NCBI GenBank assembly: GCA_012974295.1
Contig: JAAXQM010000167.1
Span: forward strand, 1 to 5,045
Source: Dehalococcoidales bacterium
GTDB lineage: Bacteria > Chloroflexota > Dehalococcoidia > E44-bin15
Direction of reading: 5' to 3'
Length of the DNA stretch: 5,045 nucleotides
Part shown: positions 1 through 5,045 of the stretch, in pieces
Position numbering within the stretch: position 1 is the stretch's first letter
Layout of the letters: every line of letters begins with the position of its first letter
The notes under the pieces: model-generated
What the model saw: the letters and a program-made list of their open reading frames with translations, nothing else
Databases searched by the model: none
Told to the model about the DNA's origin: nothing
Made by a program: the position numbers and the translations under genes

Positions 1-1863
1 GAGATGGCCGAGGCCAAGCTCGCAGAGCTGGATGCCAGGGTCGAGGAGCTGGATCCGGCCGAATACCTGGCCAAGCGCTACGAATGGCAGGCGATGGTGC
101 GCTGCGGCAAGGCGATCATACGCTATGGCCAGAGGCTATCCGAGACGGCCCGGCAGCAGGCAGCGCAAGAGCGCGACGAGAAGCGGAGAGGGGAACTGGT
201 GGAGATGGCGGACATCCTTGAGCACGTCCCCGCCCGGCCACCCCGAACGTTACAAGAGTGCCTGCAGTTCTATTGGACAGTCGAGGTCGTCGCCAACTAT
301 TTCGCCAGATGGGGCAACGGCTGCGGCACTAGGTTTGATCAGATCTGGTGGCCGTACTACCAGGCGGACATCGAATCCGGGCGGATCACGCGGGATGACG
401 CGGTCGAGCTTGTCGAGTGCCTCTTCCTGAAGATCCAGGAGATTGGCGCGCCGCTCGAGTGGCCGCCGAAGTTCGCCGGCGTATCCGGTGCCAACACCTT
501 GTACACTGCCAATATCTGCGGCACAACAACCGATGGAAAAGACGCCTCCAACGAGCTCAGCTTCATCATCATGGAGACGCTCGGCAACCTGCACCTGTCC
601 CAGCCGCCGGTAGCGCTCCAATATCACGCCGGGATCTCGCCGGATGTCATCTCGGCGGCGATTGATCTCGGTCGAACAGGCCTCGGGCACCCCTCCTACT
701 TCAACAGGGATCTGCTGGAGAAGTGGGCAATTCAGAGAGGATTTAACGCCGAGGACGCCAAGAAGGTCCAGGTGTGCGCATGCGCTGCCAACAACGTTAT
801 GGGTAAGGGCATGCAGAGCTCCGGCCTGGCGCCCGGCTCCGTGATGAACTGCCCCGAGGTCCTCGGCCAGGTCCTGCGCCTCAATGACCAGGGGGCCCGG
901 TGCGGCAGCGTGGTCCTCGCCGCCGGCAAGAAGGTGACGGAGATGCAGTCGGCGGACGAAGTCATGGAGGCCTACTTCGAGCGTTTGAAGTACTACGTGA
1001 GGACCGGCGCGGTTTCGTGGAACATCGCGCAGCAGGTGTTGCTGGAGCACAGGGCCGATCCGTGCAACTCCTTGCTCATGGACGAGACGCTGGAGCGAGG
1101 AATCGACCTGGTGCGCTTTCACAAGGAGGACGACACCTGGCCGGAGGTCACTCCTTTCGGTGGGATCAACGCGGCGAACTCGCTCGCCGCGATTCAGCGC
1201 CTCGTGTTCGAGCAGAAGAGATACACCATGGAGGAACTGATACAGGCGCTGGACGCCAACTGGTCCGGGTACGAGGTGATGCGACAGGACTTCCTCAATG
1301 CACCGAAGTACGGCAACGACGACGACTTCGCCGATGACTGGGCAGTGCGGTTCCTGGTCGGGATGAACGACACTGTTAGCAAGTTCAAGGACGCCTGGGG
1401 CTATTCGTTTACCATGGATGGCAGCACTGCCAGCGGGTACACCATGATGGGTCTGGCGGCTGGTGCCAGCCCGGATGGAAGAATGGCTTGCATGTCGCTG
1501 GCCGACGGCTCCCTGTCGCCGATGTCGGGAACCGACAACGAGGGTCCGACCGCCGTGCTGAACTCAGTAGGTAAGGTTCCTTACATGCATACCGAGTTAT
1601 TTAACCAACGCTTCATGCCCACCTTCCTGGAAGGAGAGAATAAGGAGCTTTTTGCCGATTATCTTAAGGTTTGGTACAAAAAGGAAATCCCTCACATCCA
1701 GTTCAATGTGGTCAACAGCAAACAACTTCGTGAGGCGCAAGTCAAGCCAGAAGAATATTCTGAGCTTATCGTGAGGGTCGCGGGCTATAGCGCGCACTTT
1801 GTCGACCTGCCTGATTATAGCCAGGACAGTATCATTGAAAGAACAGAACAGGCCCTAAGCTAG
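1..1863 (+). CDS. Glycyl radical enzyme (PFL-like), 5'-truncated; X-succinate synthase-like, substrate unknown
   Basis: This is the C-terminal part of a cytoplasmic glycyl radical enzyme, which uses a stable backbone glycyl radical to generate a cysteine thiyl radical on the substrate. The frame is open to base 1. The 619 residues counted from the internal ATG at 4 compare with about 780-850 for the family, so roughly 160-230 residues lie outside the window; the ATG is probably not the start. Visible blocks are LQECLQFYW (83-91), GNGCGTRFDQ (104-113), QPPVALQYH (200-208), the active-site loop VCACAANN (Cys258 and Cys260), GASPDGR (487-493), and the C-terminal radical motif RVAGYSAHF with Gly594, 26 residues from the end. 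The loop lacks the Cys-x-Glu of dehydratases, choline lyase and hydroxyphenylacetate decarboxylase. The block after it (SGLAPGSVMNCPEVL) recalls benzyl-/alkylsuccinate synthases, but their PCP motif is absent. GC content drops sharply near 1560. The family is certain; the reaction is not. Confidence 0.95.
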   Translation, partial: EMAEAKLAELDARVEELDPAEYLAKRYEWQAMVRCGKAIIRYGQRLSETARQQAAQERDEKRRGELVEMADILEHVPARPPRTLQECLQFYWTVEVVANYFARWGNGCGTRFDQIWWPYYQADIESGRITRDDAVELVECLFLKIQEIGAPLEWPPKFAGVSGANTLYTANICGTTTDGKDASNELSFIIMETLGNLHLSQPPVALQYHAGISPDVISAAIDLGRTGLGHPSYFNRDLLEKWAIQRGFNAEDAKKVQVCACAANNVMGKGMQSSGLAPGSVMNCPEVLGQVLRLNDQGARCGSVVLAAGKKVTEMQSADEVMEAYFERLKYYVRTGAVSWNIAQQVLLEHRADPCNSLLMDETLERGIDLVRFHKEDDTWPEVTPFGGINAANSLAAIQRLVFEQKRYTMEELIQALDANWSGYEVMRQDFLNAPKYGNDDDFADDWAVRFLVGMNDTVSKFKDAWGYSFTMDGSTASGYTMMGLAAGASPDGRMACMSLADGSLSPMSGTDNEGPTAVLNSVGKVPYMHTELFNQRFMPTFLEGENKELFADYLKVWYKKEIPHIQFNVVNSKQLREAQVKPEEYSELIVRVAGYSAHFVDLPDYSQDSIIERTEQALS

Positions 1864-1887
1864 TTCGTGTCATAGAGCACGGTTGCG

Positions 1888-1927
1888 CACAAGATAGCGT
1901 GGGGTATCCGCCCCATGCTATCTTGTG
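1888..1927 (+). terminator. Strong 17-bp hairpin between GRE and activase genes
   Basis: The left arm at 1888-1904 pairs with the right arm at 1911-1927 around a 6-base loop (TATCCG). The stem is 17 bp with a single G·U wobble (1899 with 1916) and a GGGG/CCCC top. It starts 25 bases after the GRE stop codon. No T-run follows on the + strand, so it is not a textbook intrinsic terminator. It could be a partial terminator, an mRNA-stabilising 3' hairpin or a processing site. Any of these would give more GRE than activase, which suits an enzyme that is needed in bulk and an activase that acts catalytically. The structure is seen directly; the role is inferred. Confidence 0.55.
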
Positions 1928-1984
1928 ATAGGGTCTCTTGATGAAGCCCGGGAGGCGGCCGTTTTATCCCCAGCGTAATAACGC

Positions 1985-2932
1985 ATGCCATCAGAGATGC
2001 AAATGATATCAGACATTGCAGATGAACAGATAGGATTACTATTCAATATCCAGAAGTTCTCGATTCAAGATGGTCCTGGTATCAGGACTACCCTGTTCAT
2101 GAAAGGCTGCCCATTACATTGCCCGTGGTGCAGTAATCCTGAGGGAATGAGCGTCGAACCTGAGATTATGGTGGGCGAGCGCAAATGCATCGGTTGTAAA
2201 AGATGTGCCGAAGCCTGCGGTGCGGGCGCCATTTCTTTCGATAACGATATCCGCACCGTTAATTGGAAGCTGTGTACTAATTGTCTAGAGTGTGGTAAGG
2301 TATGCCCTTCCCATGCCATTCAGGTGATGGGAGAGTATAAGACAGTGGATGAAGCATTCAAGATTGCTGCGCAGGACAGAGATTTCTACGACACTTCTAG
2401 CGGTGGAGTGACAATTTCCGGAGGTGAGCCGCTACTTCAATGGGAATTCGTTCGGGACTTCTTCAAGAAATGCAAGGATGCTGGATTTCATACTGCGCTT
2501 GATACGACTGCCTACTGCCCGTGGGAAAACATGGAACAGGTTCTCAAGTACACAGACCTGATCCTCTTTGATATCAAGCATATGGACCCTGAGAAGCATG
2601 AGGAAAAAACCGGGGTATCCAATGAACTGATCCTGGAGAATCTTGATAAAGCTTCAAGCATGACGAAAATCTGGCTGAGAATTCCACTAGTGTCAGGATT
2701 CAATGATTCTGAATCGAATATGCAAAAGACAGCCGAGCTCGCTTCCAGGACTAAAGCAGAAAGGATATCTCTACTGCCATATCATGAGTGGGGAAAACAC
2801 AAATATTCCAGTTTGGGAAAGCACTATAGGCATGATGGTGCGGACGGCTTGCTTGAGCCGGATAGTGATGTGGTGAATAAGTGCAGGGTGGTTCTGGAAT
2901 CTCATGGATGGGAAGTGAATATTGGAAAATAG
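1985..2932 (+). CDS. Glycyl radical enzyme-activating enzyme (radical SAM, two extra 4Fe-4S sites)
   Basis: This 315-residue radical SAM protein is expected to abstract hydrogen from the GRE's radical glycine (Gly594 of the upstream gene) through a 5'-deoxyadenosyl radical. The SAM-cluster motif CPLHCPWC (Cys42, Cys46, Cys49; CX3CX2C) follows the family hallmark FSIQDGPGIRTTLFMKGC. A ferredoxin-like insert supplies two further cysteine sets: Cys68/71/74/78 and Cys97/100/103/107. The SAM-binding GGEP is at 146-149, and the later LDTTAY, LFDIKHMD and LLPYHEWG blocks are typical of the family. Length matches activases with auxiliary clusters (BssD, HpdA and CutD types) rather than the shorter PflA. 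An in-frame stop (1979-1981) lies just before the ATG at 1985; ATGs at 1997 and 2003 are alternatives. None has a clear Shine-Dalgarno sequence, which suggests weak translation. The first insert set ends Cys-Gly instead of the usual Cys-Pro. Its GC content, about 45% in sampled stretches, is far below that of most of the GRE gene. Confidence 0.96.
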   Translation: MPSEMQMISDIADEQIGLLFNIQKFSIQDGPGIRTTLFMKGCPLHCPWCSNPEGMSVEPEIMVGERKCIGCKRCAEACGAGAISFDNDIRTVNWKLCTNCLECGKVCPSHAIQVMGEYKTVDEAFKIAAQDRDFYDTSSGGVTISGGEPLLQWEFVRDFFKKCKDAGFHTALDTTAYCPWENMEQVLKYTDLILFDIKHMDPEKHEEKTGVSNELILENLDKASSMTKIWLRIPLVSGFNDSESNMQKTAELASRTKAERISLLPYHEWGKHKYSSLGKHYRHDGADGLLEPDSDVVNKCRVVLESHGWEVNIGK

Positions 2933-2951
2933 CTGCGAATGAAAAAGAGGT

Positions 2952-2967
2952 GCAGGATACTTCCTGC
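2952..2967 (+). repeat. Small inverted repeat after the activase gene
   Basis: GCAGGA (2952-2957) and TCCTGC (2962-2967) form a perfect 6-bp stem around the loop TACT, 20 bases past the activase stop. No T-run follows. CCGGG at 2967-2971 and CCCGG at 2987-2991 form a second possible 5-bp stem that shares base 2967. These may mark the 3' end of the activase transcript, but termination cannot be shown from sequence alone. Confidence 0.4.
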
Positions 2968-2997
2968 CGGGGGTCTGGTGGTGTCTCCCGGATTTAG

Positions 2998-3033
2998 AAA
3001 GCCCCCCAAGATTGGGGGACTAGGGGGTTGATT
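2998..3033 (+). repeat. G/C-tract palindrome, probable copy of a short dispersed repeat
   Basis: Six Cs (3002-3007) and five Gs (3014-3018) flank AAGATT to make a hairpin with CCCCCAA opposite TTGGGGG. A second run of five Gs follows after ACTA (3023-3027), then TTGATT. The same layout of C-run, AATCTT-type centre, G-run, ACTA and G-run recurs as an intergenic repeat in many environmental bacterial genomes, as far as I recall. It lies in the gap between the GRE/activase pair and the CoA-transferase pair, so it may separate two transcription units. The palindrome is seen; its dispersed nature needs the rest of the genome. Confidence 0.5.
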
Positions 3034-3149
3034 CAGACTATTTCAGCATTGTCTATTAGAATGGTTGAGTGTCGCGGAAGGAGCTACGGAGTCTTAACCA
3101 GAGGAAATATCGGTAGACTGAGGGGAGACCAAAGCAGGTTTTAAAGGTT

Positions 3150-3155
3150 AGGAGG
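3150..3155 (+). promoter_or_regulatory. Strong ribosome binding site for the CoA-transferase alpha gene
   Basis: AGGAGG lies 5 bases before the ATG at 3161 and fixes that start. It is the best Shine-Dalgarno sequence in the window and contrasts with the activase gene, which has none. I found no convincing -35/-10 pair in 3034-3149, although the 228-bp gap suggests that a promoter lies there. Confidence 0.8.
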
Positions 3156-3160
3156 ATCCC

Positions 3161-3946
3161 ATGCCAATAAACAAAATAGTAGACAGCTTCGATGAAGCGG
3201 TTGCCGATATAGAGGATGGCGCCACTATCATGATCGGCGGCTTTGGCATAGTAGCTGGCGCCCCATCTCTGCTTCTGGAAGCGTTGGGCCGTAAAGGTTC
3301 GAAAGATCTTACGATGGTGTCAAATGTAACCGGTTTCGGCAAGGATGTCTGGTCGCAATTGGGCTTTAAGTTCGCTGAAGATCCGGATATCCTTGTGAGG
3401 AACGGTCAGATAAAGAAGGCCATCGCTACTGCCCCGGTGAGCACCATTTACCAAAACAATTTCGAGAGGCTGCTGAGGGCGGGAAAGGTGGAGTTGGAGA
3501 CGGTATCTCAGGGGACACTGGCGGAACGGATCAGGATGGCCAAGGCCGGGATCGGTGGCATGTACGTATCAGTGGGAGTAGGAACGGTGGTGGAGGAGGG
3601 AAAGGAAACGAAGATAATTGATGGCAAGAAGTATATTTTGGAGCTCCCGCTCAAGGCTGATTTCGCCCTGATAAAGGCACACAAAGGCGACCGATGGGGC
3701 AACCTGGTTTACAGGAGAACATCAAGGACCTTCAATGCCGTCATGGCCGGGGCGGCCACAGTTACCATAGCAGAGGTAGAGGAGATCGTAGAGCTGGGCG
3801 AGCTTGATGCCGATGCAATCCACACACCGGGTATTTATGTGGATAGGGTGGTTGTGCGCCCCCAGGTGATCGAGGCTGAGGAGATTGAGTACAGTGCCGA
3901 GGTCAAGGAATCTTACCAAAAGTATATGGATAGGAAGGGCAATTAG
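3161..3946 (+). CDS. Class I CoA-transferase, alpha subunit (3-oxoacid CoA-transferase A type)
   Basis: This 261-residue protein is one half of a heteromeric class I CoA-transferase, which moves CoA between an acyl-CoA and a free carboxylate by a ping-pong mechanism. The N-terminal glycine loop GGFGIVAGAP (26-35) corresponds to the GGFGxxGxP loop of SCOT/ScoA alpha subunits but appears one residue longer. The middle block QGTLAERIRMAKAGIGG and the block KAHKGDRWGN (172-181) are typical, as is the C-terminal IHTPGIYVDRVVV. The protein is slightly longer than the usual 220-235 residues because of a tail rich in Glu and Lys. The start is set by AGGAGG five bases upstream. The beta subunit gene follows after 20 bp. 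The acyl acceptor cannot be read from sequence: acetoacetate, 3-oxoadipate and other short or aromatic acids are all served by this family. A role in activating the GRE product is an inference from proximity. Confidence 0.93.
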   Translation: MPINKIVDSFDEAVADIEDGATIMIGGFGIVAGAPSLLLEALGRKGSKDLTMVSNVTGFGKDVWSQLGFKFAEDPDILVRNGQIKKAIATAPVSTIYQNNFERLLRAGKVELETVSQGTLAERIRMAKAGIGGMYVSVGVGTVVEEGKETKIIDGKKYILELPLKADFALIKAHKGDRWGNLVYRRTSRTFNAVMAGAATVTIAEVEEIVELGELDADAIHTPGIYVDRVVVRPQVIEAEEIEYSAEVKESYQKYMDRKGN

Positions 3947-3955
3947 TGTGAAGGG

Positions 3956-3961
3956 GGAAGG
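3956..3961 (+). promoter_or_regulatory. Ribosome binding site for the CoA-transferase beta gene
   Basis: GGAAGG, within a purine run beginning at 3951, lies 5 bases before the ATG at 3967. It supports that start and independent translation of the second subunit within the 20-bp intergenic gap. Confidence 0.65.
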
Positions 3962-3966
3962 ATAGC

Positions 3967-4638
3967 ATGCAGGAAAAGGCAACACTGGACAGGCAGACTA
4001 TAGCTCTTCGGGTAGCTAAAGAGTTTCAAGATGGCGATGTGGTCAATTTGGGGATCGGTCTACCAGGCCTGGCGTGTAACTTCGTCCCCGCAGGCAGAGA
4101 GGTGCTGTTTCATGCCGAGATCGGTGTTCTCGGTTTCGGGGAAATGACTGCCCCCGGGGAGGGGGACTTCGAATTGGTCAATGCTGGCGGTCAGACGGTG
4201 CATGAGCAACCGGGTATGAGCTGCTTCGATCACGCCGAGGCCTTCGTCATGATAAGGGGAGGGCATGTTGACATAAGCGTCATGGGTGCCTTTCAGGTCT
4301 CCGAAAAGGGAGACCTGGCCAACTATATGGTGCCCGCCAGGGAGATAGGCGTCATTGGCGGTGCTATGGACCTGGCATCAGGAACGAAGAAACTTATCAT
4401 AGCTATGAACCATACCACCAAAGATGGGCAACCCAGGATCTTGAAACAATTGGCCTATCCCGTAACCGCGCTCAACTGCGTTAACCTCATTGTAACCGAC
4501 ATAGCCGTTATAGAGGTCACAGATCGCGGGCTTGTTCTTAAAGAAGTGGCTCCGGGGTGGACCCCTGAGGAGGTACAGGGTCTAACGGAACCAAAGCTGA
4601 TAATCGACCCAGACTGCCACGATATCGAGTTGATGTAG
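3967..4638 (+). CDS. Class I CoA-transferase, beta subunit (3-oxoacid CoA-transferase B type)
   Basis: This 223-residue protein is the catalytic half of the CoA-transferase and pairs with the alpha subunit encoded just upstream. The N-terminal NLGIGLPGL (27-35) is the family's opening glycine motif. Glu51, in FHAEIGVLGFG, sits where the SENGxxG motif carries the glutamate that forms the glutamyl-CoA thioester intermediate; the flanking Ser and Asn of the classical motif are Ala50 and Ile52 here. NAGGQTV, then GGHVDISVMGAFQVSEKGDL and the C-terminal DRGLVLKEVAPGWTPEEV are standard family blocks. Length matches the usual 205-225 residues. The frame is intact and ends at TAG (4636-4638). Co-transcription with the alpha gene is very likely. 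The unusual residues beside Glu51 may reflect a substrate outside the acetoacetate/succinate pair, but that is speculative. Confidence 0.94.
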   Translation: MQEKATLDRQTIALRVAKEFQDGDVVNLGIGLPGLACNFVPAGREVLFHAEIGVLGFGEMTAPGEGDFELVNAGGQTVHEQPGMSCFDHAEAFVMIRGGHVDISVMGAFQVSEKGDLANYMVPAREIGVIGGAMDLASGTKKLIIAMNHTTKDGQPRILKQLAYPVTALNCVNLIVTDIAVIEVTDRGLVLKEVAPGWTPEEVQGLTEPKLIIDPDCHDIELM

Positions 4639-4689
4639 CGACAGTTCATTCTTAAGGGGTTTTTACGCTATAAAATCTCCCTCTCACTC

Positions 4690-4712
4690 AATGATGGTCT
4701 CTAACCACCATT
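4690..4712 (+). terminator. Possible weak terminator in the convergent spacer
   Basis: AATGATGGT (4690-4698) can pair with ACCACCATT (4704-4712) around CTCTA, giving a 9-bp stem with one A·C mismatch. A T-rich stretch (TCTTGTTC) follows on the + strand. It lies 51 bases after the beta-subunit stop, in the 85-bp gap between two converging genes, where a terminator is expected. The stem is weak, so confidence is low. Confidence 0.3.
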
Positions 4713-4723
4713 TCTTGTTCACT

Positions 4724-5045
4724 TCACCCTAGCGGTTTGAAGTATTTAATATCGAGAATACTACCTTGGCGTTCTTTCTTGGATTTAAATACCGCCTTAA
4801 CCTTCGTCCCGACCTTAATTTTCTCGGCATCGACCTCCCCCAGCATATGGACAAAGCCGGTGTCAGCCCCGTCCAGTTGAACTATCCCGTATACGATGGG
4901 AGTGGGCACTGGCTGGATAGGATTCGACTCGCAGGCAACGGTATAGGTGAGCAGGGTTCCCTTGTGGCTCACCTCAACCCACTCACTGATCTCGCCAAAG
5001 CAATCCCTACATACAGACCTGGCAGGGACATAAACTAGATTACAG
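4724..5045 (-). CDS. DUF35 zinc-ribbon/OB-fold protein (thiolase-associated type), 5'-truncated
   Basis: On the minus strand the frame ends at TGA (4726-4724) and stays open to the window edge, giving 106 visible residues. A GTG at 4972 could be mistaken for the start, but the reading continues upstream into the N-terminal zinc ribbon: Cys1, then CRDC (Cys12 and Cys15), a C-x10-C-x2-C pattern. One more cysteine is expected just outside the window. The linker SEWVEVSHKGTLLTYTV leads into an OB-fold with YGIVQLDGA and a KVGTKVKAVF strand, then ends in KYFKPLG. Family members have about 130 residues, so some 20-30 are missing. These proteins accompany thiolases or thiolase-like enzymes; BbsA, partner of the benzoylsuccinyl-CoA thiolase BbsB, is one case. 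A thiolase gene would most likely lie further right. The gene converges on the CoA-transferase genes, so it is a separate transcript. Confidence 0.88.
   Translation of the reverse strand, partial: CNLVYVPARSVCRDCFGEISEWVEVSHKGTLLTYTVACESNPIQPVPTPIVYGIVQLDGADTGFVHMLGEVDAEKIKVGTKVKAVFKSKKERQGSILDIKYFKPLG

Noticed and set aside
4..6. ATG at 4 as the true GRE start
   Set aside because: The preceding codon is open, and the family has 160 or more conserved residues before this point, so the gene is truncated by the window.
250..1122. A 290-codon open frame on the minus strand
   Set aside because: It lies wholly within the GRE gene, in its GC-rich part where stop codons are rare on the opposite strand, and its translation shows no recognisable domain.
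900..1337. A 145-codon open frame on the plus strand in another frame
   Set aside because: It overlaps conserved GRE coding sequence, and its Arg/Gly-rich translation is typical of a shifted GC-rich frame.
3028..3058. TTGATT and TATTAG as a -35/-10 promoter for the CoA-transferase genes
   Set aside because: The spacing is about 20 bases and the -35 box overlaps the palindromic repeat, so the match is too weak to report as a feature.
4766..5038. A 90-codon plus-strand frame at the right end
   Set aside because: It is antisense to the DUF35 gene, whose zinc-ribbon and OB-fold motifs are clear; the plus-strand product has no recognisable features or ribosome binding site.
1..5045. CRISPR array, tRNA/rRNA genes, insertion sequence or attachment site
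   Set aside because: I saw no regularly spaced repeats, tRNA-like cloverleaf, transposase or terminal inverted repeats; the non-coding parts are all shorter than 230 bp.

Overview
The window looks like part of a bacterial locus from a strict anaerobe. It has two gene pairs on the + strand and the end of a convergent gene on the - strand. The oxygen-sensitive glycyl radical chemistry implies an anaerobic lifestyle. The CoA-transferase pair and the DUF35-type protein imply metabolism of carboxylic acids as CoA thioesters. I cannot name the organism. The G/C-tract palindrome in the middle resembles short dispersed repeats I associate with environmental anaerobes such as Chloroflexota, but that is a weak hint only.

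Layout. Positions 1-1863 hold the last 620 codons of a glycyl radical enzyme (GRE) whose N-terminus lies outside the window. A strong 17-bp hairpin (1888-1927) fills the 121-bp gap before the GRE-activating radical SAM enzyme (1985-2932). The 228 bp from 2933 to 3160 are non-coding and hold two small hairpins, one of them in the G/C-tract palindrome, and then a strong Shine-Dalgarno sequence. Next come the alpha (3161-3946) and beta (3967-4638) subunits of a class I 3-oxoacid-type CoA-transferase, 20 bp apart. A short convergent spacer (4639-4723) follows. The last feature is a - strand gene for a zinc-ribbon/OB-fold (DUF35) protein, whose 5' end is cut off by the window edge. This gene only appears complete enough to recognise when the frame is read through the apparent GTG start to the window end.

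How the genes may work together. The GRE and its activase form an obvious functional pair. Sequence around the GRE active site resembles the X-succinate synthase branch (benzyl-/alkylsuccinate synthases) more than the CxE-type dehydratases, lyases and decarboxylases, but the cysteine loop fits neither textbook pattern. With a CoA-transferase and a DUF35 protein (a known partner of thiolases, including BbsA of the toluene pathway) nearby, a plausible model has three steps: a radical C-C bond reaction, CoA activation of the product, then beta-oxidation-like thiolysis. This is inference, because neither the substrate nor the missing genes can be read here.

The most unusual observation is a sharp base-composition break inside the GRE gene near position 1560. 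GC falls from about 62% to about 46% over adjacent 300-bp blocks. The last 100 codons, including the glycyl-radical site, therefore look like the AT-richer activase gene downstream and unlike the rest of their own gene.
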